Positions 11,264 to 24,480 of a stretch of 64,000 nucleotides of DNA are shown piece after piece; positions within the stretch are counted from its first letter, which is position 1; every line of letters begins with the position of its first letter. This DNA is from Fulvia fulva (lineage: Eukaryota; Ascomycota; Dothideomycetes; Mycosphaerellales; Mycosphaerellaceae), in assembly GCF_020509005.1 (NCBI RefSeq), contig NC_063021.1:2046001-2110000 (forward strand), in the 5' to 3' direction. The position numbers and the translations under genes are program-made. Below the pieces are notes generated by a model that made no database searches, had not been told where the DNA came from, and was given only the letters and a program-made list of their open reading frames with translations.

Positions 11264-13116
11264 GCGTAAAGTACTAGTAAGCTAGGAATACTAGTAAGCT
11301 AGTAATTTTGTCTTAGTACGACTAACTCGTATTCTTTATTAATCGTTTTTACTACTATAAAATATAGAACTAGTGAACTTAATACTCTTATCCGATTAAG
11401 AAATGTTCTCTTTATCTTCCTAGTACGTTCGTACGTTATAGCTAGTCCGACCGTAGTTACTATACCGCCGTCTACTTAGCTAGCCCTCTTTCGTACCCTC
11501 TAACCTACGACTCTTCTTTGACTATTCTATAGCCTTTAACGACTCGACGACTACCTATAACGAGCCAACTCTATACTCTAAGACCCCGCCGTACTAGAGA
11601 CGCTTTCGTTTACGAGATCGGCGCTTTATAAGAGTCTTAACTTATCGTTTAAGCTTAGAGTTACGAGCTCTAAGAAGCGCATTCTCTTATAGTATTACTT
11701 CGCCGCCTTTTATAAGCTAAGAGAAGCTATTATAAGCTGTTTTAAAGTGACTTAGTATGACGTCGTATATAAGCTTAGATTACGACATAAACTCCTTTAA
11801 ATTACTCGGAGTTTAAGACTACTATAATGTCGTCTAAGGCGGAGGTAGTCTTAGCGGAGCTTATATACGTATATTAAGGCGATTAAGTACTACTTACGCG
11901 TTAATAGGAACTAGCCCTATAGCCTTAAAGGCCTTCTTATAGTTTGACGCGGTAAATACGTCGAAAAACGCGTCTTTAAACGCCGGAAGGAAGGTTTATT
12001 TATTAGTATAGAAGACGCGCTAACGCGCTAAGTCCCGTACTTATTATAAGTACTTTAGTTTTAACGGCGTAAAACAAACCTCGTTAAGAGACTATAGGAT
12101 ATACGACGAATACGCCGGTATATAGAGCGTAAGGATCTTATAGTCTAGATAGTAGTCCTTGAAACCCTAGTTTAAATAGCTCTTATAGCCGTCCAAAATG
12201 AGCAACCTATAGCTACCTATAGAACGCGTCTCTATATACGCGTTAAAGTGCTTTAACTACTAGAGGCTAAGCACATTATTTGTCTATCTATTCTCGGAGA
12301 CCGTAACCTTCTAATTCCGCGGTATGTCTACCTCTTCGTACTATACTAAAATATAGACGCGCCCTTTATAGATAATAAAGGGCGGGGTCGAGTAGCTAGC
12401 GGTATAGATACTCTAAATAACTATAACCTACTCTCTATTACTAGGCTAAGTAGCCGTAGGGCAAGAGCGTCGCTCTAAGCTAGTAACGACTTTTATAGAG
12501 CTAATTATACCTATCTAAAAGCCCGTCTTATTAAAGTTATAGATATCCTCGTTATATACGCTATACTTAGTAATCGTCTCTTATATAAGCTTAAACTAGG
12601 CGCTTATAACTTCTAGATCTTCCTAGAGTATTCTCTAACGGTCCTTCGCTCGGTTAAAGGCCGTTTTAAGCTCGGTAGAGCGCGAAACGAATCTCTTTAC
12701 CTAGTTCTTACCTACCGGATCCGCGTCGCGTTTACTAAGTAGCTTATCTGCTATATCTACTACCTCGCTAAGGGTAGGCGCAAATACTCGTAAATTAAGG
12801 TCGAGGATATATCGAATAATCGTCTATTCTTCGGTTAACGTAAGTTTATACTAGATAGGGCGAGTATCGACGCGAGGAGTAATTCCGTAGTACCGGCTAG
12901 TTAGCGTCGAATAAGGTACATAATATACTATAGCTACGCGTAGGAGACTCGGAAATTAGCCCTAACGATAGGTAGAGAGGGTAAGAGCAATTCTACCTTC
13001 TCTATTAGACGATTAAAAATTATATTATTAAGACATAGTACAATGATTAAGAAGTTAGTAGTACTAAGACAAACTTCCCGGCTTACTAGTACTCCTAGCT
13101 TACTAGTACTTTACGT
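11264..13116 (-). mobile_element. pogo/Fot1-like (Tc1-mariner) DNA transposon
   Basis: 1,853 bp with terminal inverted repeats of about 55 bp. The left end GCGTAAAGTACTAGTAAGC matches the complement of the right end. TA dinucleotides at 11262-11263 and 13117-13118 are the expected target duplication. Each TIR contains two copies of a TACTAGTAAGC unit. Length, TA duplication and transposase type all fit pogo/Fot1 elements. It is RIP-mutated. Confidence 0.9.
11330..12990 (-). pseudogene. pogo/Fot1-type DDE transposase, RIP-degraded
   Basis: Read on the - strand with TAG as Gln: a CENP-B-type DNA-binding HTH at about 12590-12850 (LRVFAPTLSEVVDIADKLL, then VKRFVSRSTELKTAFNRAK), followed by the first catalytic block DIYNFNKTGF near 12530-12560. 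In Fot1/pogo proteins this block is normally DxxNFDETGF, so the catalytic Asp and Glu are changed here to Asn and Lys. The DDE core continues leftwards. In-frame TAG/TAA codons fall at expected Gln/Trp positions. Inactive. Confidence 0.82.
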
Positions 13117-13195
13117 TATAAATACGGCTAAATCGAATAGCTATCTTATTCCGCTTTCTTCTAGGTCTAACTGTCGTTCTTCTTATTATAGTTTT

Positions 13196-13430
13196 TATTA
13201 AACAGGTTCGGATTAATAGTAGCGGAGTAGAGTAAGAGATCAATCTTTAACTAACTAATAGCACGAGTATATAGCAATATATTAGGAACTAATGTATTGA
13301 TTGTGTTAGATGTCTATCTAAGCTAAAGGGAAGAGAAGGTATCTCCCTATAAGCTAAGTTATCGTAGATGCCTTAGGCTACTAGATCACTTCCTAATTAT
13401 TAACTCCCTTTGAGATACTACATCTTAACA
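13196..13430 (-). repeat. copia 3' LTR, truncated
   Basis: 235 bp homologous to the right-hand part of the LTRs at 9789-10535 and 34089-34836, ending in CATCTTAACA. Homology stops at about 13196, where the unassigned segment carrying the pogo insertion begins. The remaining 510 or so bases of the LTR are missing. Confidence 0.85.
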
Positions 13431-16400
13431 CTCCTACTTATCTCGTATAGGAGGTTATAGTCTACTTACTTCCTGTTAATAGTACTTGGGCCTTTTTATA
13501 ATAGGTTAAGCTAGCTTATAAACCTCTAGAAGTATAGACTAGTCTTTGGTTTTATAAACTCGTCTATAACTATCTTAGAGGTTAGGGTGTACTTAATAGT
13601 AATGAGCCTCCTCTACTAAAGTTTCCTAACAGCGTTATAGGTAATATCAATGTGCTTCGACTTGTTATAAATATGTATATCTTTTACTAGGGTAAGGGCA
13701 GCTTGATTGTCACCTCTTAATTAGACTGGTCTCAAATTTGATATAGTCTCCTAGTTTCTAGTGATTCTTAGTTAATAGGAACAGTCTCCTACTAACTCTA
13801 GACAATCCATTTCTCTTAGTAGGAAAGCTAGGAATTATGACTACTTTGTATATATATTTATAGCTATATATTCAGCCTCTATTATAGATGTTGCTACAGA
13901 CTTTTACTTCTTACTTATCTAAGAAACTGGTGCCCTATAGAGGAAGAAGACATACCTAAGGATTAAGACTGTCTACTTTGTCTATTATATAATCAGAATT
14001 ATAGTATCTAATAAGGTGTCCTTTTCTAGACTTTAAGAACTAAAGTCCTAGATCAGGGTATAATCTTAGGTACCTAGTAATCTTCTTTAAAGCCTTTATA
14101 TAGTAGGTAGATAGGTTACTCACAAATAAGCTCATCCTTCCTAGGGCAAAAGTAATGTCTAGCCTTGTGATTATTGCTAGCTATATCTAAGTACTATTAA
14201 TACTCTAGTACTCTGCCTTGTTATACCTCTTATCTATATAGCTTAAAGCTTTAAGAGCCTTATAGCTGTCTATAGGTAAGTGTATAGGTGCTGCCTTCTT
14301 ATAGTTCATTCCTATCTTAGCTAGGCTGTCCCTAACAAAGTGTCCTTAGTCAAGTTTTAGGATTCCTCTCTTCCTATCCCTTATGACTCTTATACTAAGG
14401 ATCTTTTTAGGTTCACCTAGATCTTTGATCTTAAAGATCTTGCTAAGTTCTCTTTTGAACTAGAGAAGATCTATTAACTTTAGTGTAGCAATTAGAATGT
14501 TATCTATATATATAAGGATTATGATCTCCCTCTTCTTATAGATAAGTAGGTATAGATCTACTTCTAACTATATAAATCTAATCTCTCTGAGCTTTAACAC
14601 ATAGAGTTAATTCTAATCTCTAGCTACTTAGTTAAGTCTATATAAGCTTTTAAGGATTTAAAACACTATATTTAGTAGAAGCCTAACTCCTAGTAGTAGT
14701 AACATAAAGATGTCTTTATAGAGGGTGCTTTCTATAAATGTATTGTTTATATCTACTTAGTAAAGATAAAGATCCTCCTTATATATAATAGCTATAAACA
14801 CCCTAAGAGTGCCCTATCTTACTATAGGTACAAATGTCTCTATAACGTCAATACTAAACTTCTATAAGAAGCCCCTTATAACTAGTCTAGCCTTGAACTT
14901 TTTGATAGCTCTACTAATGCTTCTCTTAATATCAAAGACCTATCTTAACGGTACTAGATTTGCTCCTTGTAGTAGAACAGAATTTTCCTAGGTTTTATTA
15001 CTCTATAGAGTATCTAGTTCCTTTAAGATTGCTTCCTTCTAAAGATGTCCCTATTTCTTGTTATTTATAGCATCCTTATAGGATTTTGGAATTAGGATCT
15101 CTTACTTATATATAATAGCTTCTATAGTTACTACAAAGGCCATTTCCTTAACTTCTTCTAGGAATTCGCTATCCTATAGTATTGAACTGTCTACTGATTA
15201 CATAGCTATAAAGAAAGCTTAGTGAAAAGTAGTAAGGTTCTCTAAGAGGTCCGTAACTTCTCCTACTTTAGTAGTTAGTTCGGGCTTCGGGACTATAGAT
15301 TTTAGGGCTTTCTATTTCATGTCATACTCCTTAAAATTATAGTCAGCCTTTCTCTTTCTTAGGGATGATTTAGGGACCGTCACTTATAACCTAGTAACGT
15401 CTATTTCCTAGGGATCTAGGGAGCTTCTCTTAATTAGCTGATCGATTTTCTGAAATTCCCCTACGTTCTCCGGAGGTTAGGGAAGTTATATAAACAGCTT
15501 TCTCGGCTAAGCGACTTTAGGGCTCTCAATTGGCTGATCTATTTCGGGGGTGCTCTAATAGACGCCTAAATAGTAGGTAGATTGTCCTAAGGATACGTTC
15601 TTCCTCGGCCTTCCTAAGGGCTTCCTAGCTAGTATACTGCTTAGTAGATTCAATATTAGAACATTAAGACCTATATCACCTCTAGGCTAGTCCTTAAAGA
15701 TGTCTATATATGTGTGTTGTTTAATAGCTCTTATGTCTAGTTCCTAAAAGAGCTAGGCTTTAGCTATGTTTTTAATATACCTAATAAACACTACTTCTTT
15801 ATCCCTATTTATTAGCTTATCACTTCTTACCTATTAAGGTTAGGATCTTGTGTCTATATAGATAACAGCTTTATATCCCTGAACTGTCAAATAGTTAATA
15901 GTCGGTTTAATACTATTAAAAGCCTTATCTAGTGAAACCTTAAACCTATCGTAATCTAGGCTATTTAGCAGTTTGTTCCTTATATAAGTTTAGGCCTCTA
16001 GTGCTTTAGGCCAAAATTCAACCGGCATTTTAGCCTCTTTAAGCATTGCCCTTATAGAGTCCTCTAAAGTTTGTATTGACCTCTTGACTAGTCTATTCTA
16101 TAGAGAGTTGTATACCTTAGTCGTCTCGAGCCTAATCCCTAAATCCTTCTCCTACTACTTTACTAATATAATAAGTTCTTTTATATTATTAAGCCTTACT
16201 ACTTTTAGCTACGCTAATAATTTCCTCTCTACTTTGATCTTCTAGTTCTAGAGAGTAACTAGAGCATCTTCTCTTTTCCTAAGAGGAAAGGTCCACTTCT
16301 TCCTAGAGAAGTTGTTAACAATCTTAAGCTAGTATTTGAATCCTAGTCTTGAAATTAGTAGTAGGCTATATATATTAATAGATATAAGGGCAAGTCTTTT

Positions 16401-17050
16401 AGGTCTTCTCTCTATAACTTTGCCTTTGTACTTCCTTATCTTTACTATTGAATATACTCTACACTAGTGAAAGCTATCCTTAGGGATAGGAATAGGTTCT
16501 TTTAAGTCTATTACCTTATTAAGATTCTAGAGCAAATTCTTGCTAAAGTGTAGAATTCTTCTATACTAAAGCTCCTACTACTTTAGGTCGGTCTCTAATT
16601 AAGTAGTCACAAAGGCATTCTCTATTAGTAGTACATATAATAAGTAATGTGCCCGTTCTTATAGGAGAGGAGAAATCTTATTAATAAATAGAACCCCCCT
16701 AAGGAGCTTTGTCTAGACAACAGTCTTACTAGAGGGGGAAATAAGATAAAATAATAGAGGTTAAACACTAAACTACTTACTAAACTAGTTCTATAAAACT
16801 AGGTTTACTCCTAGCTTAGGTATAAGTAGGACATCTTCTAAAACAACTTTTCTACTAGCTCTCCTACTTATCTCTACATCCCTAATATAAGTAGCTAATA
16901 AGAACCTACCTCCTACTTTAATCTATTTCTTCCTTATTAAGGGAGTTATAGATCTAAAGAGGTAGCTTTAGTTAGTTATATAGGATGAAGTATAGGAGTT
17001 AAGTAACTACTCTAATAAGGGGAACTTACCTTAAACTTCTATAGTTAAGT
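13431..17050 (-). pseudogene. copia pol (protease, integrase, RT, RNase H), RIP-degraded
   Basis: Read on the - strand from right to left. The tail of protease is near 16850 (KVGGGFLLATHIGDVEI-like). Integrase is at about 15900-16350 (KIVNNFSRKKWTFPL, later ERSIQTLEDSIRAMLKEA). RT has the copia box YIDNIL (from YVDDIL, with Asp GAC changed to AAC or AAT) near 14490-14510. RNase H lies towards 13600-14200. The order protease-integrase-RT-RNase H is diagnostic for copia. RIP stops are frequent. Confidence 0.8.
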
Positions 17051-17694
17051 AAGCCACTTTATTATACTTATCGCCTTACGAGGGTATAGAGTAGTATAGT
17101 AACCTAACTACGAAGCGAACACATCGGCCTCTAGGGGTACCTATTATAGAGGAAGGTTCTAGGATACACGAATACTAGCTACCCCTACGGCTATTACTCC
17201 TAGAACGTACGGCACGTACTCCTCGTCTATCCGAGGTAGTCGCTAGGAAGGGGGGAGTAGATAGTAAAGGCGAGGAACCGGACGATTAGGGCACTTCTTA
17301 ACAACGTTAAGGACCTACGGCGTATTACGAACTAGATACTAGAGAAGGGCTAGCTAGAATAGTACCGCCTAGTAGGAGTAGTATAGGAAGAGAGGACACG
17401 ACGTAGCGCGACGAGGCCGGCTAGGAGCGGGGGCTAACGGGGTAGTGACATAGACTACGCACGTTTAAAGGGAAAGCTAATCTAGATAAGGAGTAGTCGG
17501 GGGCGGGAAGGGTTTTCACCTATTCGGGTTTCCCTTTATATATAACAATAGATATATACCTATATAGGCCGGATAGGGTCCTAGAATAGGGGAATGACAA
17601 ATCTATCTATCTATCTATCTATTATACTTATTATTATTAGACATTGTCTCTAGGGATAAGCTATATAAGTCACGTGACTCCTAGGCGGAAAAAC
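17051..17694. other. unassigned segment between copia protease and F3
   Basis: Less TA-saturated than its neighbours and not recognisable as copia. A possible + strand phase at about 17250-17460 (VKARNRTIRALLNNVKDLRR) is open except for RIP-type stops but is unidentified. It contains an (ATCT)n tract and ends with AAAC directly at the F3 LTR. It may be a remnant of another insertion. Nothing firmer can be said. Confidence 0.4.
17601..17622. repeat. (ATCT)5 microsatellite
   Basis: Five perfect ATCT units followed by AT, in an unassigned intergenic segment. Confidence 0.95.
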
Positions 17695-17804
17695 TATAAG
17701 AACCTTAGCGAGTATAAATCTAAGATATAGAAAAGTTACCTAAGAAAGCTCTAAATATAAAGCTAAGCGCTAAGCCGGCGGTATATTTAGATAAGAACGT
17801 TATA
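17695..17804 (-). repeat. F3 3' LTR (110 bp)
   Basis: Starts TATAAGAACC and ends AACGTTATA. It aligns without gaps to 25821-25930, differing mainly by RIP-type transitions (the end reads GTTATA here and ATCACA in the other LTR). Confidence 0.88.
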
Positions 17805-18318
17805 TCCTCCCCTACTAGACCCTAATACACCTATATCAGCCTAAGACGGCTAGCCTAATCGCCTATATACTTAAATCGATAATAAAAGAGATTCTAAAGC
17901 TTTAGCTTCCTTCGTCGTAGCTTCCTAGCCTATAACCCTTTAGCTTACTTTACTCCGTATATATAACTGCCTTACGCGGCTTAACTCTACTACCTTAGCT
18001 TACTACGAGCTTACTAATTCCGTTAGATAACCTCGCCGCGAGCTTCTTACGCGTGTTTGTACCTCCCCGTATCGTTAGAAGCTCGTAGTATTAGGTAGCT
18101 CGTATAGAACGTAAGTATAGAAGTACGCTCTTATTCTAAATTAATCTGACTACGAACATTAACCTTTAAGCTTACTAAGTCTTTAACAACCTCTTTACCC
18201 TTTAGTAGCTTCTTCCTTAACCTTCTTTAGCCTTAGCTAACTTATTCTTAATTAGATTAAGGTATATAAGCCGCGCCGCGGTATCGGCGTTAATATAGTA
18301 ATACTAACGTATTCTAGA

Positions 18319-20074
18319 CTCCTTTCTTCCTTATAGCTTACTATAGCTCCTGTCCCTCGCTCTCCTTAGGGCGAGGAGTTAATAGCTTAGATAGACGCCC
18401 TTACCGTTACCTATACTTCGGCCGTATCTAATAACTTCCCGCGGCTCCCCGTTCGTACTAAGACGCGCCTTCCGGATATACCTACCGGATAGTTAGCCGG
18501 TTAGTAGACTCGGCTCTACGCCTTCTAGTTTAAAGTCTAGTTCTCTCGCGACGTTATTAAGCTAGACGATTAGATCGCGCTATAGTTAGCCCGTATTGCG
18601 CGCTAGTCTCTAAGGATCGACGGAGGATCTAGATTCTTTAAGATAATTTATATACTCCCTTCGCGCTATAGCCACTTCTAGTTTAGCGGCGTTCTAAAGC
18701 TAGTAGCCGCGTTAGACTCCGACCTCGACGTCTTTAAAGAGGTCTCTAAGGTCGGTATTCTAAGGTAGCCTATCGCTTTTAGACCGTATACCGTAAAAAC
18801 TAGGCTAGTAGCGATCGTCTTTAGCTACTATAGCGGCCGCTCTAGATCTATACGATGTATATAAAGCTAACGTTCTAAGGGCGATACCGAGCGTCCGCTA
18901 GGAACCTTTACTAAGTACTAGTAACTTAGCCTACCGAGTAGTAAGCTAGAGAAACGTAACTAGGAAGATCCTAAGCCTAATACTATAGGCGACTTTACCT
19001 TTATCGAGCGCGGCGGCTATACTAATTGTTTCTAGACTAGTAAGTACTCTACCTACGACCGTAGCCGGTCTCGTACTAAGTTTAGCTATACTAACCGGTC
19101 TTCCCGGTTAAAGGACTCTAAGCGCCTAGTTACCCCTAGTAAGGTAGCTAACTTCTCTAATCTTCTCTAGGCCTACGATATTACTTAGGTTACGGAGTCT
19201 AGTTAGTTCTAAAATACTAAGTTTAAGTATCGTAATCTAGCTTAGATTAACGCTCCGACCCTAGCTATATATAGTCTAGTCTTCTAGGTTCGTCGTAAGC
19301 CTCGTACTACCCGCGACGCCGCTAGCCGCCTAAAGGCCGCGTTAAAGGCTAACTTAGCTTACGTCCGCGCCTTTATTCGCGAGAACGCCGAGACTAATAC
19401 GAATAGACCTAGCTAGGAGGAGAACACCTTAGATAAGGAGGACGACGGCTTATTCGTATTACTAACTAAGCCTAGTAAGTCCGCTAGTATACCTAAGGTA
19501 CCTAGGAAGTCTCTAAGTAAGAAGCCCGTGTCTTTAGCTAGTAAGAAGCCCGCGGCCTTAGCTAAGAAGAAGTCGGCTCCTAGGACTCGGCGTAGCCCTC
19601 GGTAGATATCGCCGCGCTATACCCTAGACCGTAACGAGCCGTAGGAGGGTCTAAGAGATACCTCCGACTACGTTAGGTAGCTCCGCGAGATTCCGGTATA
19701 GACGCCTCTCCTAGAAGACTCTAAGGGTAAGGGCGAGGCGGACGTAACCTCGCCTAAGGTCTACGGTCGTATAGCTAGTCCTCCTATTCTTCTAGTAGCT
19801 AAGTAGTTTAGGCGGTCAATCGCGACTAGATATACTTTACGATTCGGCTCGATTACCGAGAGGCTAAGAGGGGCTATAGTTCTATCTAGCTCCTTAGCTC
19901 GTTTGTCTATACCGATAATAGAGGATGATAATAGAGAGGATCTAGAGGTAGTACCTAGTAATTTTAGGTTCCTAGGTTAGAGGTAAGGCTCTAAGAGCCT
20001 AGATAATAATAAGCCCGAGGCTACTTTCTAATTTAGTACTACGTTCTTGTTTTATACGAGCGATAGGTAGCCGA
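18319..20074 (+). pseudogene. antisense accessory ORF of F3, unknown function, RIP-degraded
   Basis: On the strand opposite to gag-pol, one phase stays readable for about 1.75 kb (about 580 codons) with no frameshift. Nearly every stop is TAG/TAA, as expected from RIP of Gln/Trp codons. A likely start is at about 18340 (ATA from ATG, then APVPRSP). Visible features are a hydrophilic N-terminus, a middle part with IDGGSRFF and LKLVAALDSDLDVF, a Lys/Pro/Ser-rich basic stretch at about 19470-19600 (SKKPVSLASKKPAALAKKK), and an acidic part near 19920. It meets the end of pol tail-to-tail at about 20100. I recognise no family. The long intact phase argues that it once encoded protein. Confidence 0.6.
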
Positions 20075-20099
20075 GTAGTCTAACTCAAAAGTACTATAG

Positions 20100-23000
20100 A
20101 CTAACAACCCTAATTAATAATTCTTACGACCTAACTCCCTTAGCGCCGCTTCGGTAACTAGGCTTACTCCTATAGTTTCTTCTTCGTTATCTACTACCTT
20201 AGTCCCTTTAGGCGAGCGGTCTTAGCTACTACCTCGGCTTCTTAAAGTAGCTACTACGATAGGTCAGCTTATCTAACCTCCGGGTCTACTAAGTCCGGTA
20301 TATCTATATCTAAAAGGCTATTAGCCGCTTTAGGTTCGGCTATAACTTCGTCCGCTACGCTTAATCTAAGTAATGTTCCCTAAGGTAGGGCTAACTCTTT
20401 TTCGTCGGCCTAGGGATAGAGCGTCGAGCTAAACACTTTAATCTCCCTAACCGGTATCTCCTACGGGACCTTAGCGGGTTTAGCTAGGGTAGGGATAGCT
20501 TCCTAAGGATTGTCTTATTATAGAGGCTAACGATCTTCCTAAGTATCCTTCTCGAGTAGTAGGGAATGTACCTAATCTTGCTCCTCGCCTACTCTTCTTA
20601 ACTTAATCTAATAAGATCGCCTTTAAGACCTAAGTACTTTAGCTAAAGTCTTTTACTCGCTTCTTTTCCTCTAAGCATTCTTCGCAACTCTTAGGTCTCG
20701 CTAAACTTGCTCTAGTAAGTTAGCTTCTCTTCTTTAACCTTCCTTACCTACTAAGAACCCTCGCGCTCCTACCTAAGGTTAGCTACGTTCTTTCGTAGTC
20801 TAGAGTTCAACTTGTTTCTTTAACTACTTAGCCTCCGGTATAGTTAAAAGGTCCTTTAGATTAAGACTCGTGTCTTAACTAGTGCTTAGAACTTCCTTAA
20901 GTTCTAGCTTATCTTCTAAAACACCGGACCTATCTAGAAGTCTCCTAGCTAGATACCGATACTAGAATTTAGCTAGATCCTTATATACGGCTAATACAAG
21001 CCTATTCCTATAGACGAGATGCCTTAGAATCCTACCCGTAGGGGTCTAAAGTATATACGTCCCTAGGAAGCTCGCTTTACGTATCTTATAGGGTCTAAAG
21101 TACTTAGCTTCTAGCTTACGCGGATCTAGGTTTATTAGTAAGACCTATTCTCCGACTTTACGTCTTAGCTATGCCTCCGGCGGAAGTAACTTTAGACTTA
21201 TTAGGTTCCTAGTCTAAGCTCGAGAAAGTAGTATTTTGTTTACGAGCTAACGCGTATAGCGGACGCGGACGATACGCTTCCTATAGTCGTTAACTAAGAC
21301 ATTCTTAGCTCGTAGCTCGTTCTCGTCTTCTAGGATTCGTAGGTATTAGCTATATATAAGGTAGAAGGGGCTAAGGTAGGTTATTATATACTAGCGGTAT
21401 CGAGTATAGTAGATCGCTTTAGGTAGGAAGGTATCCTATAGCCTAATATTGTTACCGATATATAGCTTCGTTAGTATCGATCCTAGTATACCGTTTAGGT
21501 TTTCTACCTTCCTATTTGTTATAGGATTATATAGGGATACTAGACGATAATTAGCCTTAAACTACTTTATTAGGTAGCTTATAACCCTACTTAGGAAGTT
21601 CTTACTATTATCTAAGAGGAGCTCGCGGGGTAGCCCGTAGTCCTAATAGATTCTCTTATATAGGAATACTATAGTCGCTTTAGTATCCGTATACAGAACG
21701 GTCTAAGCGACTAGCTAACCCGTAGCGTAATCTATCGCCGTAATAATATACTCGTTTCCTAGTAGACTCTTTAGTAAAGGCCCTACGATATTAATTGCCT
21801 ATCTCTCGAAGGGCCTAAGCTTATCGATAACCTAGTAAAACCGCGGCTCGCGTATTTTAGGCTTATTAGGCTTCTTTTTCTACGTTAGCTAGTATATAGG
21901 GTAGGATTCGATAAACTTTCGTACGTCCTTTCTTATACTAGGCTACTAGGCTCTTATCTCGAGCTAACCTATTAGCCCGGACGCCGTAAAGTATCCGTAT
22001 CGCTAGTATACGTAGTTCACTACATTAAGACGCTAGGTTAGTACGAGGAAAGGCGCTGTTCCCTTATCGTCTACAAGAGTGAAGCCTAATCTAGGTTCCT
22101 TAGACTCGTCGATCGGTAGGAGTAGCTCGAATTCCTCTTCTCGTACCTTAATTAAGCTCTCGAGGTAGGGACCGTAAGTTAGTATCTATTCCGTTAACTT
22201 AAACTACCTTATAAGTTTAGGGAACAAGTCGGTCTCGTTAGCTTTGAATCTTATAGCTACGAGTTGCTTAACCGGCTAAGCTAGGTTAGTAGGTCCTTCT
22301 CCGATAAAGTAAGGCCGACGGGAGAGCGTATCGGGAACGATTGCCTCTTCTCCCTTACGATATCTAATGTCTAAGTTATATTACTAGAACTCTTTAGCCT
22401 ATTATACGATCCTCTTGCTCTAGCCCTTAGTTTTATTAAGGTATCTAAGCGACTAGTAATCGGTTAGGATCGTGACCGTATAGCTATTTTCTACGTAGTT
22501 GTCCTAGGTTCGGAGGGCTTCCTTAATTACTAGGCCCTCCTTTTCGTAAACTAGGTAATTTAGCTCGGCTCCCTAAAGCTTCCTTCTAGAGAAGGCTATA
22601 GGGTATAGCTAGTTATTAGCTCCTATTTAATAGAGAGTAGCGCCTATAGCCTATTTAGATATATTAGTCTTAACCGTAGAGAGCTTTTTAGGGTTAGGCG
22701 GGATTAGTATAGGCCCTAAGGTTAGCGCGAGCTTTAGGCTCTTAAAAGCGTATACGTACTAGGCGTTCTATAGCACTAGGCGACGCTTTTTCCGCCTAAG
22801 CGACTCGTCGCTTTCCTTAAGAAGATCTAAGAGAGGTACTACGAGTTTCGTAAAGCCCTTAATAAAGCGGCGGTAGTAGCCTACGATACTAAGGAACTAC
22901 CTAGTCTACTATATATAAGTAGGCGTAGGCTAACTATTGATCGCGTCGATCTTGTCTTATAGTAGCCTAATCGAATTCTTCTCGATCTAATACCCGTAGA

Positions 23001-24480
23001 AGGTGACTAACTTAACTCTAATGTTATACTTCTTAAGGGAGTAGAATAGTTTAGCCTTCTTTAGGCGGTCGAAGACCTCCTTTAGGTCTTTTTCGTACTG
23101 TTTCTTAGAGTCTAAGAAGACTAGGATATTATTAAGGTATACGACGACCTTCTTCTAAAGTAGATATCTTAGGATCTCGTTTATTATAGACTAAAACGAG
23201 GCTAGGGCGTTTATTAGCCTAGAGGGTATAACGAGGAACTCGTACTTCCTATCCCTAGTATTAAACGTAGTCTTATACGTATCGGCTAAGTCGATTATTA
23301 GCTACTAGTACTCTAAGACTAGGTCTAGTTTACTAAAGTATTTAGCCTTCGCGACCGTATCTAGACATTCCTAGATACGTAGGAGGGGGAAGCCGTTTTT
23401 AGTAGTTACGGCGTTTAGGGCGCGATAGTCGATATATATATACTACTAGCCGTCTAGCTTAGGGACAAAGAGGACTAGGGATCCCTAGGGTAAGGACGAG
23501 ACCTTAATTAGTCCGCGATTAAGGAGTATCTAGATCTAGCGAGCCTGTTCTCGAAGCTAACTAGGGTTTAGGCGGTATACGGGCTAGTTAATAGGTCGAG
23601 CGTTACTAGTAGGGATAGTATAGTCGAAAGCTTTCTTCCGTAGGACTCTAGCCGGGAGCTAAGCTCTCTAGATCTCTAGGAAGAGATTAACTAACGTCTA
23701 GAAGACCCGGTTACCTACCTACGGTAGCTAAGACTCGTCGTCTAGGTCTCTTACTATAGCTATAAGGCGTTCGTATACCTTATCGAAGCCGTATTCCTCG
23801 AAGTCGATATTAACTAGGGTATCGTCGGGAAGTCGCCTAAGCGAGTAGAAGAACTAGGGTCCTTCGTATCGTATAGCGAAGTCTACTAAATATATAGAGT
23901 TAAACATTTCTAGCTCGCCTTCGTCGTCCTTTAGGTCGAACACCTTAGAGTACGACCTAATCGTATAGTACCGGCTACGCCGGTCCCGTAGTCTAGTAGA
24001 GCTAGACTACTAGTTTACGTTAGGGTTGACTTCCTAGAACTACTTAAGGCCTAGGATAAGGTTAAATCCTTCTATATCGATAACTCTAGCGGGGACTATG
24101 TCCTAATAGGTACTAATCTAATATAGTAGAAGGACACCCTAAGTAGAAATAATCTCCTTACCGTTAAGGAGGACGATCCTTACTAGCGGTAAGTCCCTAA
24201 AAAGCGATCGAGGGAGTTACTTCGATTTTCGGGCTAAGAGGTATACTTTAGAGACTACGTAGTCTAGGGTAACCTTAGCCCGAACCTAATTAGGTCCTAG
24301 GCGGGTATCGATAGTAAAGAGCTCTCCGCCTATCGCTATTAGCCTCTCTATCGTATAGTCGACCTCCTCTTTAGTCTCGGACTCGGGTTCTTTAGATAAA
24401 GACAATGCTCTATCCTCTTCTACTTATATCTACTAAGCCTTACCCTTAGTAGCTAGGGTCGTTCTATCCTAGTAGGATTC
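20100..24480 (-). pseudogene. pol of F3 (protease, RT, RNase H, integrase)
   Basis: Read right to left on the - strand. The RT box YLNNILVF (ancestral YLDDILVF, Asp to Asn) lies near 23110-23140. It is followed by the connection, RNase H at about 22330-22700 (ending YRKGEEAIVPDTLSRRP), an integrase zinc-binding region near 22000, the core with AINIVGPLLKSL near 21800 and a DNYGLPRE-like block near 21630, and a C-terminal KVGEQVLLINL segment near 21150. An extended charged tail continues to about 20100. RIP stops at Gln/Trp positions; otherwise one continuous phase. Confidence 0.82.
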
